Assembly (NCBI GenBank): GCA_946479475.1
Contig: CAMLGG010000107.1
Coordinates: 1 to 16,176 of the forward strand
Length of the DNA: 16,176 bases
From: an uncultured Ideonella sp.
Lineage (GTDB): Bacteria; Pseudomonadota; Gammaproteobacteria; Burkholderiales; Burkholderiaceae
Direction: 5' to 3'
The position numbers were made by a program, and so were the translations under genes. The notes beneath the pieces were generated by a model that was given only the letters and a program-made list of their open reading frames with translations, had not been told where the DNA came from and searched no databases. Positions 7,005 through 15,143 of the stretch are shown piece after piece. Every line of letters starts with the position of its first letter. Within the stretch, counting starts at the first letter, position 1.

Positions 7005-7912
7005 CGGAGGCTGTGGACTCCGGCCCCGTGCCGCTTTCGCCGGCGCGGGCCGTCGTGCTGGTCACCGGCATCTCCGGCTCCGGCAAGTCGGTGGCGCTGC
7101 ACGCGCTGGAGGACGCCGGCTTCTTCTGCGTCGACAACCTGCCGCCCGAGCTGCTGCGGGATTTCATCCGTGTCGAGAGCGGCCACGGCGTGGACCGCAT
7201 GGCGATCGCGGTGGATGTGCGGACCGCCGGCTCCCTACCCCACCTGTTGCCGGTGCTCGACCGGCTTCGGGGCGACAACGTCAACGTCCGCAGCCTCTTC
7301 CTCGACGCGAGCACCGAGGCGCTGGTGAAGCGCTTTTCCGAGACGCGCCGCCCGCACCCCTTGAGCGCCACCCAGAACGATGAGGGCGCGATGCACCGCG
7401 CACTGGTCGACGCCATCGAGCTTGAGCGCAGCCTCCTGGCGGAGCTGCGCGAGCGCTCGACGGTACTGGACACCTCGCAACTGCGCCCCGCCCAACTGCG
7501 CCTGTGGGTGCGGGACCTGGTGCAGGCCACCTCCAGCCGGCTGACGCTGGTCTTCGAATCCTTCGCCTTCAAGCACGGCGTGCCGCTGGATGCCGACCTG
7601 GTATTCGACGTCCGCGTGCTGCCCAACCCGTTCTACATCCGTGAGCTGCGGCCGCTGACCGGCCGTGACGAGCCGGTGGCCACCTACCTCGAGCAGCAGC
7701 CGGAGGTGGGCGAGATGCTGGGGCAGATCGAGGGCTTCGTGAGGCGCTGGCTGCCGGCCTTCGAGAACGACCAGCGCAGCTACCTGACGGTGGCCATAGG
7801 CTGCACCGGCGGCCAGCACCGCTCGGTCTACTTCGTCGAGCAGCTGGCCGCACGCTTCGCCGGCCGCGTCGCCACGCTGCGCCGTCACCGGGAACTGGAC
7901 CAACACCCATGA
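7001..7912 (+). CDS. rapZ: RNase adapter protein RapZ (YvcJ/YhbJ family P-loop protein)
   Basis: A 303-aa protein. In E. coli RapZ guides RNase E to the small RNA GlmZ and so sets GlmS (glucosamine-6-P synthase) levels; in other bacteria the family is a nucleotide-binding protein of less clear role. Walker A GISGSGKS is at 23-30, followed by [22 protein letters not shown], a near-invariant block. Further family signatures are FLDAS…[41 protein letters not shown] and [19 protein letters not shown] near the C-terminus. ATG 7001 overlaps the recN stop (ATGA) and has a GGTGG 4 nt upstream. The end overlaps the next gene by ATGA at 7909-7912. The frame is open upstream through recN, but that part is shadow. 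No hprK or ptsN is adjacent here. Confidence 0.95.
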   Translation: MTEAVDSGPVPLSPARAVVLVTGISGSGKSVALHALEDAGFFCVDNLPPELLRDFIRVESGHGVDRMAIAVDVRTAGSLPHLLPVLDRLRGDNVNVRSLFLDASTEALVKRFSETRRPHPLSATQNDEGAMHRALVDAIELERSLLAELRERSTVLDTSQLRPAQLRLWVRDLVQATSSRLTLVFESFAFKHGVPLDADLVFDVRVLPNPFYIRELRPLTGRDEPVATYLEQQPEVGEMLGQIEGFVRRWLPAFENDQRSYLTVAIGCTGGQHRSVYFVEQLAARFAGRVATLRRHRELDQHP

Positions 7913-8538
7913 CGGACTCTTCCAGCGGCGTGCCGCTGCCGCTGTTCCCGCTGCGCACGGTCCTGTTCCCCGGCGGGAGGCTGACGTTGAAGGTGTTCGA
8001 GGCGCGCTACCTGGACTTGGTGAGCACCTGCCTGCGCGAGCAGCGTCCCTTCGGCGTCGTCTGCCTCCTGCAAGGCGGCGAGGTGAGGCAGCCCGGCGCT
8101 CCCGCGCCAGCCACACGCTTCGAGCCGGTGGGCGTGCTGGCCCGGCTGGCCGAGGTCGACGCCGTGAGCGCGGGCCTGCTGCGCGTGCGCTGCGATGGCG
8201 GTGCGCGCTTTCACTGGCAGTCCGTGCGCGAAGGCGCCGATGGCCTGTGGCTGGCCGAGGGCGTGGCGCTGCTGCCACCGGACCGTCCGGCGCAGCCGGG
8301 CGAGAGCCAACTGCCCGCCGTGCAGGCGCTGCAGCGGGCGTATGAAGCGCTGGCCCAGCGGCCCGACGCGGACCTGCCGGCCGAGCGGCATTTCGACGAT
8401 GCCGGCTGGGTGGCCAATCGCTGGTGCGAGCTGCTGCCGGTGCCTCTGGCCGCGCGTCAGCAACTGATGGCGCTGGCCGACCCGCTACAGCGGCTTGCGC
8501 TCGTCGACGAGTTCCTCAGGGGCAAGCAGGTCGTCTGA
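7909..8538 (+). CDS. LON peptidase substrate-binding-domain protein
   Basis: A 209-aa protein that matches the stand-alone LON N-terminal domain (PF02190): [20 protein letters not shown] (residues 9-28), [17 protein letters not shown], then a [10 protein letters not shown] strand pair (about 76-85) and a helical C-terminal half. It has no AAA+ or Ser-Lys protease domain, so it is not a Lon protease. Family knowledge: such orphan domains are widespread and their function is unproven; protein binding is plausible. It starts with ATGA overlapping the rapZ stop, so translation is likely coupled. The last 54 bp overlap the 3' end of mutY on the opposite strand, leaving no room for a separate terminator. 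Confidence 0.9.
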   Translation: MTDSSSGVPLPLFPLRTVLFPGGRLTLKVFEARYLDLVSTCLREQRPFGVVCLLQGGEVRQPGAPAPATRFEPVGVLARLAEVDAVSAGLLRVRCDGGARFHWQSVREGADGLWLAEGVALLPPDRPAQPGESQLPAVQALQRAYEALAQRPDADLPAERHFDDAGWVANRWCELLPVPLAARQQLMALADPLQRLALVDEFLRGKQVV

Positions 8539-9582
8539 CGAGCTGAGCAATCGCCTGATGGGTGCCGGCAATCCGAAGCCGGCGAGTTCGGCACTTCCCA
8601 CCCAGCGGCCTTCGGGCCAGAGCGCAGCCAGTTCGCAATCGCGCGGCGCGCCGGCCGGCAGCTCGTGGCGGACCGGCTTGAGGTAGAGATCCAGGTGGGT
8701 CAGCACATGCGTGAATCCGGGCCATTCGGTGGTCCGGCCCGGCCAGGCCGCGGCCCGCTCCAGCGCCGCCGCGGTCGAGTCGCATTCCGGCAGCGACCAC
8801 AGGCCGGCCCACACGCCGCGGGCCGGGCGCCTCACCAGCCAGACACGATCGCCCTGCACCAGCCAGAGCAGCGCCGTTTCGCGGGCGCTGCGCTTGAGCT
8901 TGCGCGTCCTGACCGGATAGTCCTCGGGCCGGCCCTGGCTGCGCGCCACGCAGTCGGCCGACAAGGGGCACGCGTCGCATCGAGGCGCGCGCTGGGTACA
9001 CACCGTCGCGCCGAGGTCCATCAGGCCCTGGGTGTAGGCGACCATGCCGTCGGCCTCGGGCAGCAGCGCCTCGGCACGAGCCCACAGGGCCTTCTCGTGG
9101 CGCGCCTCGGCGAGATCTTCGCCAAAGCCCAGCGCGCGGCTCAACACGCGCTTGACGTTGCCGTCGAGGATCGCCACCCGCTCGTCGAAGCAGAACGCGG
9201 CGATGGCGGCGGCCGTCGAGCGGCCGATGCCGGGCAGCGTGGCCAGGACCGCAGCGCTCGCAGGGAATCGCCCGCCATGCTCGCCGACCACGGCCCGGGC
9301 ACAGCGATGGAGGTTGCGTGCACGGCTGTAGTAGCCGAGGCCCGCCCACAGCGCGAGCACTTCGTCCTCCGGCGCCGCAGCCAGCGCGGCGACATCCGCA
9401 AAGCGCTGCAGGAAACGCTGGTAGTAGGCCAGCACCGTCGTGACCTGCGTCTGCTGCAGCATGATCTCCGACAGCCAGACGCGATACGGGTCGCGGGTCT
9501 GCTGCCAGGGCAGCGCATGTCGCCCGTGCTCACGCTGCCAGGCGACCACGCGCCCGGCGAGCGTTGCGGGGCTACTCGTCAC
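8485..9582 (-). CDS. mutY: A/G-specific adenine glycosylase MutY
   Basis: Removes adenine mispaired with 8-oxoguanine; the third arm of the GO system. 365 aa from GTG 9582, giving MTSSPATLAGRVVAWQREHG. Residues seen: catalytic Glu39 in LSEIMLQQTQV, helix-hairpin-helix LPGIGRSTAAAIAAF (116-130), catalytic Asp140 in ILDGNVKRV, and the iron-sulfur loop C195-x6-C202-x2-C205-x5-C211. The C-terminal NUDIX-like 8-oxoG-sensing domain spans about 235-350, with FTHVLTHLDL as the expected F-x-H motif region. The frame runs on upstream inside the GTPase gene, but similarity starts here. The GTG overlaps the upstream gene's TGA (GTGA), implying translational coupling to the dynamin-like GTPase. The stop lies inside the convergent LON-domain gene. 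Confidence 0.96.
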   Translation of the reverse strand: MTSSPATLAGRVVAWQREHGRHALPWQQTRDPYRVWLSEIMLQQTQVTTVLAYYQRFLQRFADVAALAAAPEDEVLALWAGLGYYSRARNLHRCARAVVGEHGGRFPASAAVLATLPGIGRSTAAAIAAFCFDERVAILDGNVKRVLSRALGFGEDLAEARHEKALWARAEALLPEADGMVAYTQGLMDLGATVCTQRAPRCDACPLSADCVARSQGRPEDYPVRTRKLKRSARETALLWLVQGDRVWLVRRPARGVWAGLWSLPECDSTAAALERAAAWPGRTTEWPGFTHVLTHLDLYLKPVRHELPAGAPRDCELAALWPEGRWVGSAELAGFGLPAPIRRLLSSSDDLLAPEELVDERKPL

Positions 9583-11636
9583 GAAAGCGCGAGGCCGTCG
9601 CTGCGCAGGAGCTGCGCCTCGCCGCCCGTGACGGTGTCGACGGCATCTGGCGAAAGTCCGGCCACCACCGGGCCGCGCTCGGCGCGCTGGCGCAGCAGGG
9701 CCGCCTGGGCGTAGGCCTGCTCCAGCAGCATCAACAGTCGGGCATCCTGGCCCTCCACCTCGGCCAGGCGCTGCTCCAGCTCGCCGGTGGCCTGCTGGAT
9801 GCGCTCGAGCGCCTCGCGGCGGCGCTTCAGGCCGCGGCGGCGGTCGCGGAACTGGCCGTCGATCTGCTGCGAGGCCATCTGGTTCCAGGCCTCGACCTCG
9901 CCGGAGGCGTTCTCGAAGACGACCCTGAGCTTGCTCATCAGCATGCGCTGGAACTGCTCGGAGAAGGCCGGGGCGTTCATGCGGATCGTTCGCGTGACGC
10001 TGAAATAGCGGCTGTAGCCGCGTTCGATCAGCTTGAGCTCCTCGCGGAACGGCGCCAGGTCGGGCGCGGGCGGGAGCGCCAGCGAGAAGCCGAACTCGGT
10101 GTTGAGCTGCTTGAACGAGGCCTGCAGCATCTGCTCTATCTCGGTGCACTGGTGCGCGGCCTTGTCGACCTGCTCCAGTAGTCCGTTGCACAGCGCCTCG
10201 AAGGCCGAACGCGCCCGCAGGTTGAACCAGCTCGAGCCGAGCATCGCCTGGAGGTTGGCGATGGCCTCTCGCAGGCGATCGCTCGACAGCGCGTGCACCG
10301 CCTCACGCAACATGCGCATGTGCACCGCGCGCAGGGCGGACAGGCGCGAGGCGCAGCGCTCGAACTCCGTCGAGTCGGCCTGGACGCGGCCGAGCATCTG
10401 CGAGACACGCCCGCCGCTCTTGCCGCGAAGGCTGCGCAGCTCCAGCATCTGCTCGGCATTCGTGCGGCGCTGGTCGCGCAGCCGCCGGGTGGCGTGCTCC
10501 ATCAGAGACTGCACGCCGCTGATCACCGCCTTGGCCAGCACATGCTGCCGCTGCGGCAACAGGTCGGAGTTCAACGCCGCTTCCAGCGCCGGCAGGCGGC
10601 TCTCGGCCAGCCCGGCCTCGTCGCCGGCCAGCCGCGCCGTCAGGGCCTGCCGCGCCGAGACGGGAAAGACGCGCTCGCGGGTGATGCCCAGCGTGGCCGC
10701 CGTCTGCTTGCACTGGCGCTCGACCGCCTGCTCGCGCTCGGCCGGCGTGGCCAGCGGGTCGGCCAGGGTGTCGACCTTGTTCAGCACCACGAAGCAAGAC
10801 AGGCCCTGGCCACCGAGGTGGTCGGTCCAGATGTCGAGGTCGGATCGGGTGACGCCGGTATCGGCGCCCAGCACGAACAGCGCGGCATGGGCGCTGGGCA
10901 GAAGGCCCAGCGTCAGCTCCGGCTCGGCACCGATCGCGTTCAGGCCCGGGGTGTCGACGACCACCAGGCCGCGCTGCAGCAAGGGGTGCGGGTAGTTGAT
11001 GATGGCGTGGCGCCAGGCCGGCACCTCGACACGGCCGTCGGCCTGCCGGGGTGGGTTCTCGTGCGGGTTGGTGTCGGACCACAGGCCCAGCTGGCGGGCC
11101 TCGTCCACCGTCACCACCTTGGTGGCGGTCACCTCGTTGAGCGAACGGGCCAGGCCCTGCGTGTCGCTCGGGTCCAGCGACAGGCGCTTCCAACGCTCGC
11201 GCTGCTCGCGCCAGTCGGCCAGCGAAGCGGCCTCGCGGCGGGTTTCGATGGGCAGCAGGTCGAGCGTGGGCAGCTCGTGCTCGTCCCATGAAAGCTCGAC
11301 AGGGCACATCGTGGTGCGGCCCGGCGTGGCCGGCAGCACACGCCGGCCGGCGTCCGCGAAGAAGATGGCATTGATCAGCTCGCTCTTGCCGCGCGAGAAC
11401 TCGGCGACGAAGGCGATGACCAGCTTGTCGCTGGCCAGGCGCTGGCGCAGCGCGTGCGAGGCGCCGGCGGCAGCCGGATCGAGCAGGTCGCTCGCGGCCA
11501 GCACGTGTTCGAGCGCGCCGAGGTCATGCTCGAGGCCCAGTCGCCAGTCGGCCAGGGCATCCAGCCCGGGCACCAGGAAAGGCTGCATCGCGAGCTGGCG
11601 TTCGGCCGCCGGGATGGCCGCGGGGGTGATGGGCAT
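9579..11636 (-). CDS. Dynamin-like GTPase
   Basis: A 685-aa dynamin-superfamily protein. G1 is AEFSRGKS (78-85), with Ala in place of the first Gly; G2 Thr is near 108-109 (GRTTMCP); G3 is DTPG (228-231); G4 is NKVD (286-289). Beyond about 350 it is almost all helix, with Arg-rich coiled coil at about 600-655, as in dynamin bundle/stalk regions. No transmembrane segment stands out. Known bacterial dynamin-like proteins act on membranes (BDLP, DynA) or, for E. coli CrfC, bind the DNA clamp and hold sister forks together. Which applies here is not known. The ATG at 11636 is used; Met17 is an alternative. The gene is 130 bp downstream of mutM and overlaps mutY by GTGA, so a role in DNA repair or replication is inferred from context only. 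Confidence 0.88.
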   Translation of the reverse strand: MPITPAAIPAAERQLAMQPFLVPGLDALADWRLGLEHDLGALEHVLAASDLLDPAAAGASHALRQRLASDKLVIAFVAEFSRGKSELINAIFFADAGRRVLPATPGRTTMCPVELSWDEHELPTLDLLPIETRREAASLADWREQRERWKRLSLDPSDTQGLARSLNEVTATKVVTVDEARQLGLWSDTNPHENPPRQADGRVEVPAWRHAIINYPHPLLQRGLVVVDTPGLNAIGAEPELTLGLLPSAHAALFVLGADTGVTRSDLDIWTDHLGGQGLSCFVVLNKVDTLADPLATPAEREQAVERQCKQTAATLGITRERVFPVSARQALTARLAGDEAGLAESRLPALEAALNSDLLPQRQHVLAKAVISGVQSLMEHATRRLRDQRRTNAEQMLELRSLRGKSGGRVSQMLGRVQADSTEFERCASRLSALRAVHMRMLREAVHALSSDRLREAIANLQAMLGSSWFNLRARSAFEALCNGLLEQVDKAAHQCTEIEQMLQASFKQLNTEFGFSLALPPAPDLAPFREELKLIERGYSRYFSVTRTIRMNAPAFSEQFQRMLMSKLRVVFENASGEVEAWNQMASQQIDGQFRDRRRGLKRRREALERIQQATGELEQRLAEVEGQDARLLMLLEQAYAQAALLRQRAERGPVVAGLSPDAVDTVTGGEAQLLRSDGLALS

Positions 11637-11766
11637 GGTGATCGCGTTCGGCTCGAAGGTTCTGCGCGCAAGGGCGTCTGTGTAAGCAGATGTGCACCCG
11701 TCGAGCGGTGACAGGCAGCAGCGCCGGGAATCCTAGCAAAGCGACTTGGCGGAACGGCCCGCCTGT
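11637..11766. other. 130-bp spacer between mutM and the dynamin-like gene, with a small hairpin
   Basis: On the minus strand GGCGG-N6-CCGCC (11748-11763) forms a 5-bp GC stem 3 nt after the mutM stop. It is followed by AAGTCGCTTTGC, not a real T tract, so at best it attenuates. An imperfect TCTG-CTTACA-CAGA symmetry lies near 11680-11693, but it is not a LexA box. No convincing promoter was found, so cotranscription with mutM is possible. Confidence 0.4.
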
Positions 11767-12609
11767 TCAGCGGTGTTGGCAGCCGACGCAGAAATATGTC
11801 GCACGCTGGCCTTGAACGATGCGCCGGATCCGGCCGCCGCAGCGCACGCAGGCTTCTCCTTCGCGGCCGTAGACCCGCGCCTGGCCCTGGTATTGGCCGA
11901 CTTCTCCGTGCGCGTTGCGGAAATCGCGCAGGGTCGAGCCGCCGGCCTCGATGGCTTCGCCCAGCACCCGGCGGATGGCGGCGTGCAGGCGCTCCGCTCG
12001 GGCGGGGCCGATGCGGGCGCAGGGCGTTCGGGGGTCGATGCCGGCCTCCCACAGCGCATCGCTTGCATAAATGTTCCCCGCGCCCACCACCAGTTCTCCG
12101 GACAGCAACGCGAGCTTCACCGCGGTCCGGCGCTGCTTCAGGGCGGCCTGCAGGCCTGCAGGGGTCCACGCGGGGTCGAAAGGCTCCGGGCCCAGGCCGG
12201 CGAGCAGCTTGGCCGCCGGTTGCGCGTCGAGAGCGGGCGACCACACGACGGCGCCGAAGCGCCTGGGGTCGGTCAGGCGCAGCAGGCCGCGGTCGGTCAC
12301 CAGCTCCGCATGGTCGTGCTTGCCGGGCGGGCCGAGCTGCCGACCGAACGCAAGCGAACCCGACATGCCGAGGTGCCACAGCAGGCCCCCCGGGGAACGG
12401 TCGTCCAGCGCGTCAGGTTCCTGCAACAAGGGCAACCACAGGTACTTGCCGCGCCGCCCGATCGGGCCGACGCGAAGGCCCTCCAGCGACTGCGGGGCCA
12501 CGCCGAGCGGCCACCGCAGGGGCTTGCCCAGCCGCAGGCCCAGCACCCGCGCCCCTTCGATGCCGCCGACGCTGCGGCGCGTGACTTCCACCTCGGGCAA
12601 TTCGGGCAT
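11767..12609 (-). CDS. mutM: Bifunctional DNA-formamidopyrimidine glycosylase / AP lyase MutM (Fpg)
   Basis: Excises 8-oxoguanine and ring-opened purines and cuts the abasic site. 280 aa beginning [12 protein letters not shown]: after Met removal, Pro is the catalytic amine and Glu3 its partner, which fixes the start at ATG 12609 although the frame is open 37 codons further upstream. Other residues: Lys55 in [10 protein letters not shown], the H2TH motif [14 protein letters not shown], and a C-terminal zinc finger C254-x2-C257-x16-C274-x2-C277 ending CQHR. Length is normal. It is the first gene of the minus-strand set mutM / dynamin-like / mutY and diverges from the TPR gene. There is no Shine-Dalgarno; a GATAAT box ends 6 nt before ATG, the same geometry as hrcA. 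Confidence 0.97.
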   Translation of the reverse strand: MPELPEVEVTRRSVGGIEGARVLGLRLGKPLRWPLGVAPQSLEGLRVGPIGRRGKYLWLPLLQEPDALDDRSPGGLLWHLGMSGSLAFGRQLGPPGKHDHAELVTDRGLLRLTDPRRFGAVVWSPALDAQPAAKLLAGLGPEPFDPAWTPAGLQAALKQRRTAVKLALLSGELVVGAGNIYASDALWEAGIDPRTPCARIGPARAERLHAAIRRVLGEAIEAGGSTLRDFRNAHGEVGQYQGQARVYGREGEACVRCGGRIRRIVQGQRATYFCVGCQHR

Positions 12610-12615
12610 CGGGGA

Positions 12616-12621
12616 ATTATC
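12616..12621 (-). promoter_or_regulatory. -10 box of mutM (candidate leaderless promoter)
   Basis: GATAAT on the minus strand (5/6 to TATAAT). Its final T is exactly 7 nt before the A of the mutM ATG, so transcription would begin on the start codon. No strong -35 is seen in the GC-rich sequence upstream. Confidence 0.45.
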
Positions 12622-12758
12622 CGGCCGGGGCGAAATCCTAGAATCCACGTCGCTCTCAGTGGGCCCCCGGTCGGGGCTTTCGCCCAGCCCGCCCCCCAAC
12701 TCGTCCACGGGTGGGGTCAAGGAACTCGGGAGCGGCCCATCATTGCTTGAGAGACCAG
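12622..12758. other. Divergent intergenic region and leader of the TPR gene
   Basis: TAGAAT at 12639-12644 (plus strand, 5/6 to TATAAT) could be the -10 of the TPR-lolB-ispE operon, giving a leader of about 108 nt; the -35 is poor. Within the leader, GCCCC-CGGTC-GGGGC (12663-12677) forms a 5-bp stem followed by TTTC, a possible weak attenuator. TTGAGAGACCAG just before 12759 supplies a Shine-Dalgarno-like GAGAG for the TPR gene. Confidence 0.35.
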
Positions 12759-14591
12759 ATGCTTGCTTGTTCCGCCGGATCCGCCGTGGGCTCCCGTTCT
12801 TCCCGGCGCACGCGGCCGCTTGGCGACCGCCTCACGCTGGTCGCTGCGCTCGCCGCTTCGCTGTGTGCACTTGCGCCGGCGCGTGCCGAAGAGGCGCCGG
12901 CCCCCGCCGCGGAGGCAGCCTCGGCACCTAACTCCAGCATGGACAGCACGCTGTTCTACGACGTGCTGGCGGCGGAGATCGAAGCGCAGAACGGCGAGCT
13001 GGGCGATGCCTTCGGGCGCATGGTGGCCAGCGCGCGCCGATCGCGTGACGAAGGCCTGTTCGAGCGTGCAGTGGAAATGGCCCTGGCGGCCAAGGCGGGT
13101 GACAAGGCGCTCGCGGCCGCCAAGCTGTGGCGCGCGGCCCTGCCCGATTCCAACACCGCGCTCAGCACCTATCTTCACCTGCTGATCGCGCTGAACCGGT
13201 CGAGCGAGGTGGCCGAGCCGCTGCGCGCCTTCATCGACAAGGAACCGGTGGTCGATCGGCCGGCCGCGATCGCGGCGTTGCCGCGCTTCTTCGCCTCCTT
13301 CCAGGACAAGCAGCGCGCCTTGACGGTGGCCGAGCAGGTGCTCTCGCCCTACGCCAAGGCGCCGGGCACGCGCTCCGCCGTCCACGTCGCCCTGGGCCGC
13401 ATTGCGCTGAACGCGGACCAGACCGAAGTCGCGCTCAACCATGCCCGCCAGGCCCTGGCCGACGAACCCGCCTCCCCCGGGCCGGTGCTGCTCGCGCTGG
13501 AGCTGGCGCCCAAGGACAACGCCGGCGAGGCGCTGGTCCAGGGCTACCTGGCCCGCCAGGACGCCCTGCCGCCGGTGCGCCTGGCCTACGCGCGCCTGCT
13601 CGACCAGCAGCACCGCATCGGCGAGGCCGCGGTGCAGCTGCGCCAGGTCGTGGCCCAGCAGCCCGACCAGGCGGCCGCGTGGCTCAGCCTCGGCGCCTAT
13701 GCGGTGGACTTGCACCAGCCCGATGAGGCTGTCCGCGCCCTCACCAGGTTCCTGGAACTCGCCCCCGCCGCGATGGCGGCCGCCCGGGAAGGCGACCCTG
13801 AAGACGACAAGCGCGACCCGCGCACCCTGATCGACCTGGCCGACCAGCTGCTGGCCGAAGCCGAGCAGCAGCGCGGCAACACCAAGGCGGCCTTCGCCTG
13901 GCTGGACAAGATCGAGCCTTCGCGGGTCGACCTTTCCACCCTCGCCCGCCGTGCAAGCCTGATGGCCTCCAGCGGCCAGCTCGAAAAGGCGCGAGCCCTG
14001 CTGCGCGAGGCGCCGGCACGCGACCAGCCCGACGCCCGCGCGCGCCTGCTGGCCGAGGCCGCCCTGCTGCGCGACCAGAAGCACTACGCCGAGTCCTACG
14101 AGATGCTGCTCGGCGCCTTGCGCAAGGATCCGGAAGACACCATCCTGATGTACGAGCTGGCCATGGTGGCCGACCGCCTCAATCGCCACGACGACATGGA
14201 GTCGCTCCTGCGCCGCATCATCGCGCTCAAGCCGGACGACCAGCAGGCGCACAACGCCCTGGGCTACTCGCTGGCGGATCGCAACGTGCGCCTGGACGAG
14301 GCCCTGACGCTCCTGCAGCGCGCCGCCACGCTGGCGCCGCACGATCCCTTCATCATCGACAGCCTGGGCTGGGTGCAGTTCCGCCTGGGCCACAACGAGG
14401 AGGCGCTGAAGCTATTGCGCCGCTCGCATCTGGCGCGGCCGCACGTCGAGGTGGCCGCCCACCTCGGCGAGGTGCTGTGGACCATGGGCCAGCGCGACGA
14501 AGCCCTGCAGGTCTTCCGTGAAGGGCAGGCGCGCGAGGCCGACAACGACGTGCTCCAGGAGACGCTGGCGCGCCTGAAGGTCAAGCCGTGA
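12759..14591 (+). CDS. Periplasmic tetratricopeptide-repeat protein, LbcA-like by synteny
   Basis: 610 aa from ATG 12759, chosen over the upstream GTG (12711) because of the GAGAG ribosome site. A long basic N-region ([12 protein letters not shown]), a hydrophobic core (L25-L39) and ARA|EE at 41-45 form a signal peptide for signal peptidase I; the only nearby Cys (36, in ASLC) is not a good lipobox. The rest is TPR-type paired helices (about 60-605). Clear late repeats include [20 protein letters not shown] and the stretch beginning [19 protein letters not shown]. In Pseudomonas aeruginosa the same position (upstream of lolB-ispE-prs) holds LbcA, the TPR lipoprotein adaptor of the CtpA protease. 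I infer a related envelope scaffold role, not proven. The gene overlaps lolB by GTGA. A GTG at codon 10 is an alternative start. Confidence 0.87.
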   Translation: MLACSAGSAVGSRSSRRTRPLGDRLTLVAALAASLCALAPARAEEAPAPAAEAASAPNSSMDSTLFYDVLAAEIEAQNGELGDAFGRMVASARRSRDEGLFERAVEMALAAKAGDKALAAAKLWRAALPDSNTALSTYLHLLIALNRSSEVAEPLRAFIDKEPVVDRPAAIAALPRFFASFQDKQRALTVAEQVLSPYAKAPGTRSAVHVALGRIALNADQTEVALNHARQALADEPASPGPVLLALELAPKDNAGEALVQGYLARQDALPPVRLAYARLLDQQHRIGEAAVQLRQVVAQQPDQAAAWLSLGAYAVDLHQPDEAVRALTRFLELAPAAMAAAREGDPEDDKRDPRTLIDLADQLLAEAEQQRGNTKAAFAWLDKIEPSRVDLSTLARRASLMASSGQLEKARALLREAPARDQPDARARLLAEAALLRDQKHYAESYEMLLGALRKDPEDTILMYELAMVADRLNRHDDMESLLRRIIALKPDDQQAHNALGYSLADRNVRLDEALTLLQRAATLAPHDPFIIDSLGWVQFRLGHNEEALKLLRRSHLARPHVEVAAHLGEVLWTMGQRDEALQVFREGQAREADNDVLQETLARLKVKP

Positions 14592-15130
14592 CCTTGGGCT
14601 GGAACCGCAGGGCAGCGAGCGCTGCCACGCTCGCCTTGTGCGCCTGGCTGGCGGGCTGCGCCACTGCCCCGCCGGCCGCAGGCGTGCCGCCGACGAGCGG
14701 CCGCCTGCTGGTCAAGGTGGCCGCCGCCGGCGACCAGCCGGCACAGGCGCACACCGCGGCCTTCGAGCTCAGCGGCGACGAACATGCCGGGCAGATGAAG
14801 CTGCTGGGCCCGCTCGGCGCCCAGGTGGCCCTGGCGCGGTGGGACTCCGCCGGCGCCTCGCTGCAGGATTCGCAGGGCACGCGCGAGTTCCCTGACCTCG
14901 CCTCGCTGGCTGCCGAGGCGCTGGGCGAACCCCTGCCGCTAGGCGCGCTGCTGCATTGGCTGCAGGGCCGCCCCTGGCCCGGGGCGCCGCACCAGGACCG
15001 TGCCCAGGGCTTCAGCCAGCTCGGCTGGTCCGTCGACCTGGCGCGCTGGAGCGCCGAGGCCCTGATCGACGCGACGCGTGTCGACCCTCCGGGTGTCAGC
15101 GTGCGCGCCAAGCTCGATCGCCAGCCCTGA
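14588..15130 (+). CDS. lolB: Outer-membrane lipoprotein insertion protein LolB
   Basis: LolB takes lipoproteins from the periplasmic carrier LolA and inserts them into the inner leaflet of the outer membrane. 180 aa. GTG start overlapping the TPR gene stop (GTGA); a basic N-region (WNRR), a hydrophobic segment and lipobox LAGC with Cys24, followed by Ala at +2 (outer-membrane sorting, no Asp). The mature part shows the LolB pattern: GRLLVKV, AFELSG, LLGPLGAQVALARW, PLPLGALLHWLQGRPWPG, and QLGWSVDLARW. It is slightly short for the family (about 190-210) but complete. ispE begins 13 bp after the stop, so the three genes form one operon. Confidence 0.92.
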   Translation: MTLGWNRRAASAATLALCAWLAGCATAPPAAGVPPTSGRLLVKVAAAGDQPAQAHTAAFELSGDEHAGQMKLLGPLGAQVALARWDSAGASLQDSQGTREFPDLASLAAEALGEPLPLGALLHWLQGRPWPGAPHQDRAQGFSQLGWSVDLARWSAEALIDATRVDPPGVSVRAKLDRQP

Positions 15131-15143
15131 TTCCCGCGCCGAC

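Noticed and set aside
9583..10191. Upstream extension of the mutY frame
   Set aside because: It lies inside the GTPase gene in another frame; MutY similarity begins just after GTG 9582.
10293..11291. 332-codon open frame on the plus strand
   Set aside because: Antisense shadow of the dynamin-like GTPase, whose four G motifs are intact.
11680..11693. TCTG-N6-CAGA symmetry as an SOS (LexA) box upstream of the GTPase gene
   Set aside because: The gammaproteobacterial/betaproteobacterial pattern is CTGT-N8-ACAG; the half-sites and spacing do not fit.
12610..12720. 37-residue N-terminal extension of mutM
   Set aside because: MutM needs Pro directly after the initiator Met for catalysis, so the start must be at MPELPEVE.
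12717..14393. 558-codon open frame on the minus strand
   Set aside because: Shadow of the TPR gene; Gln/Gly/Arg-rich without recognisable domains.
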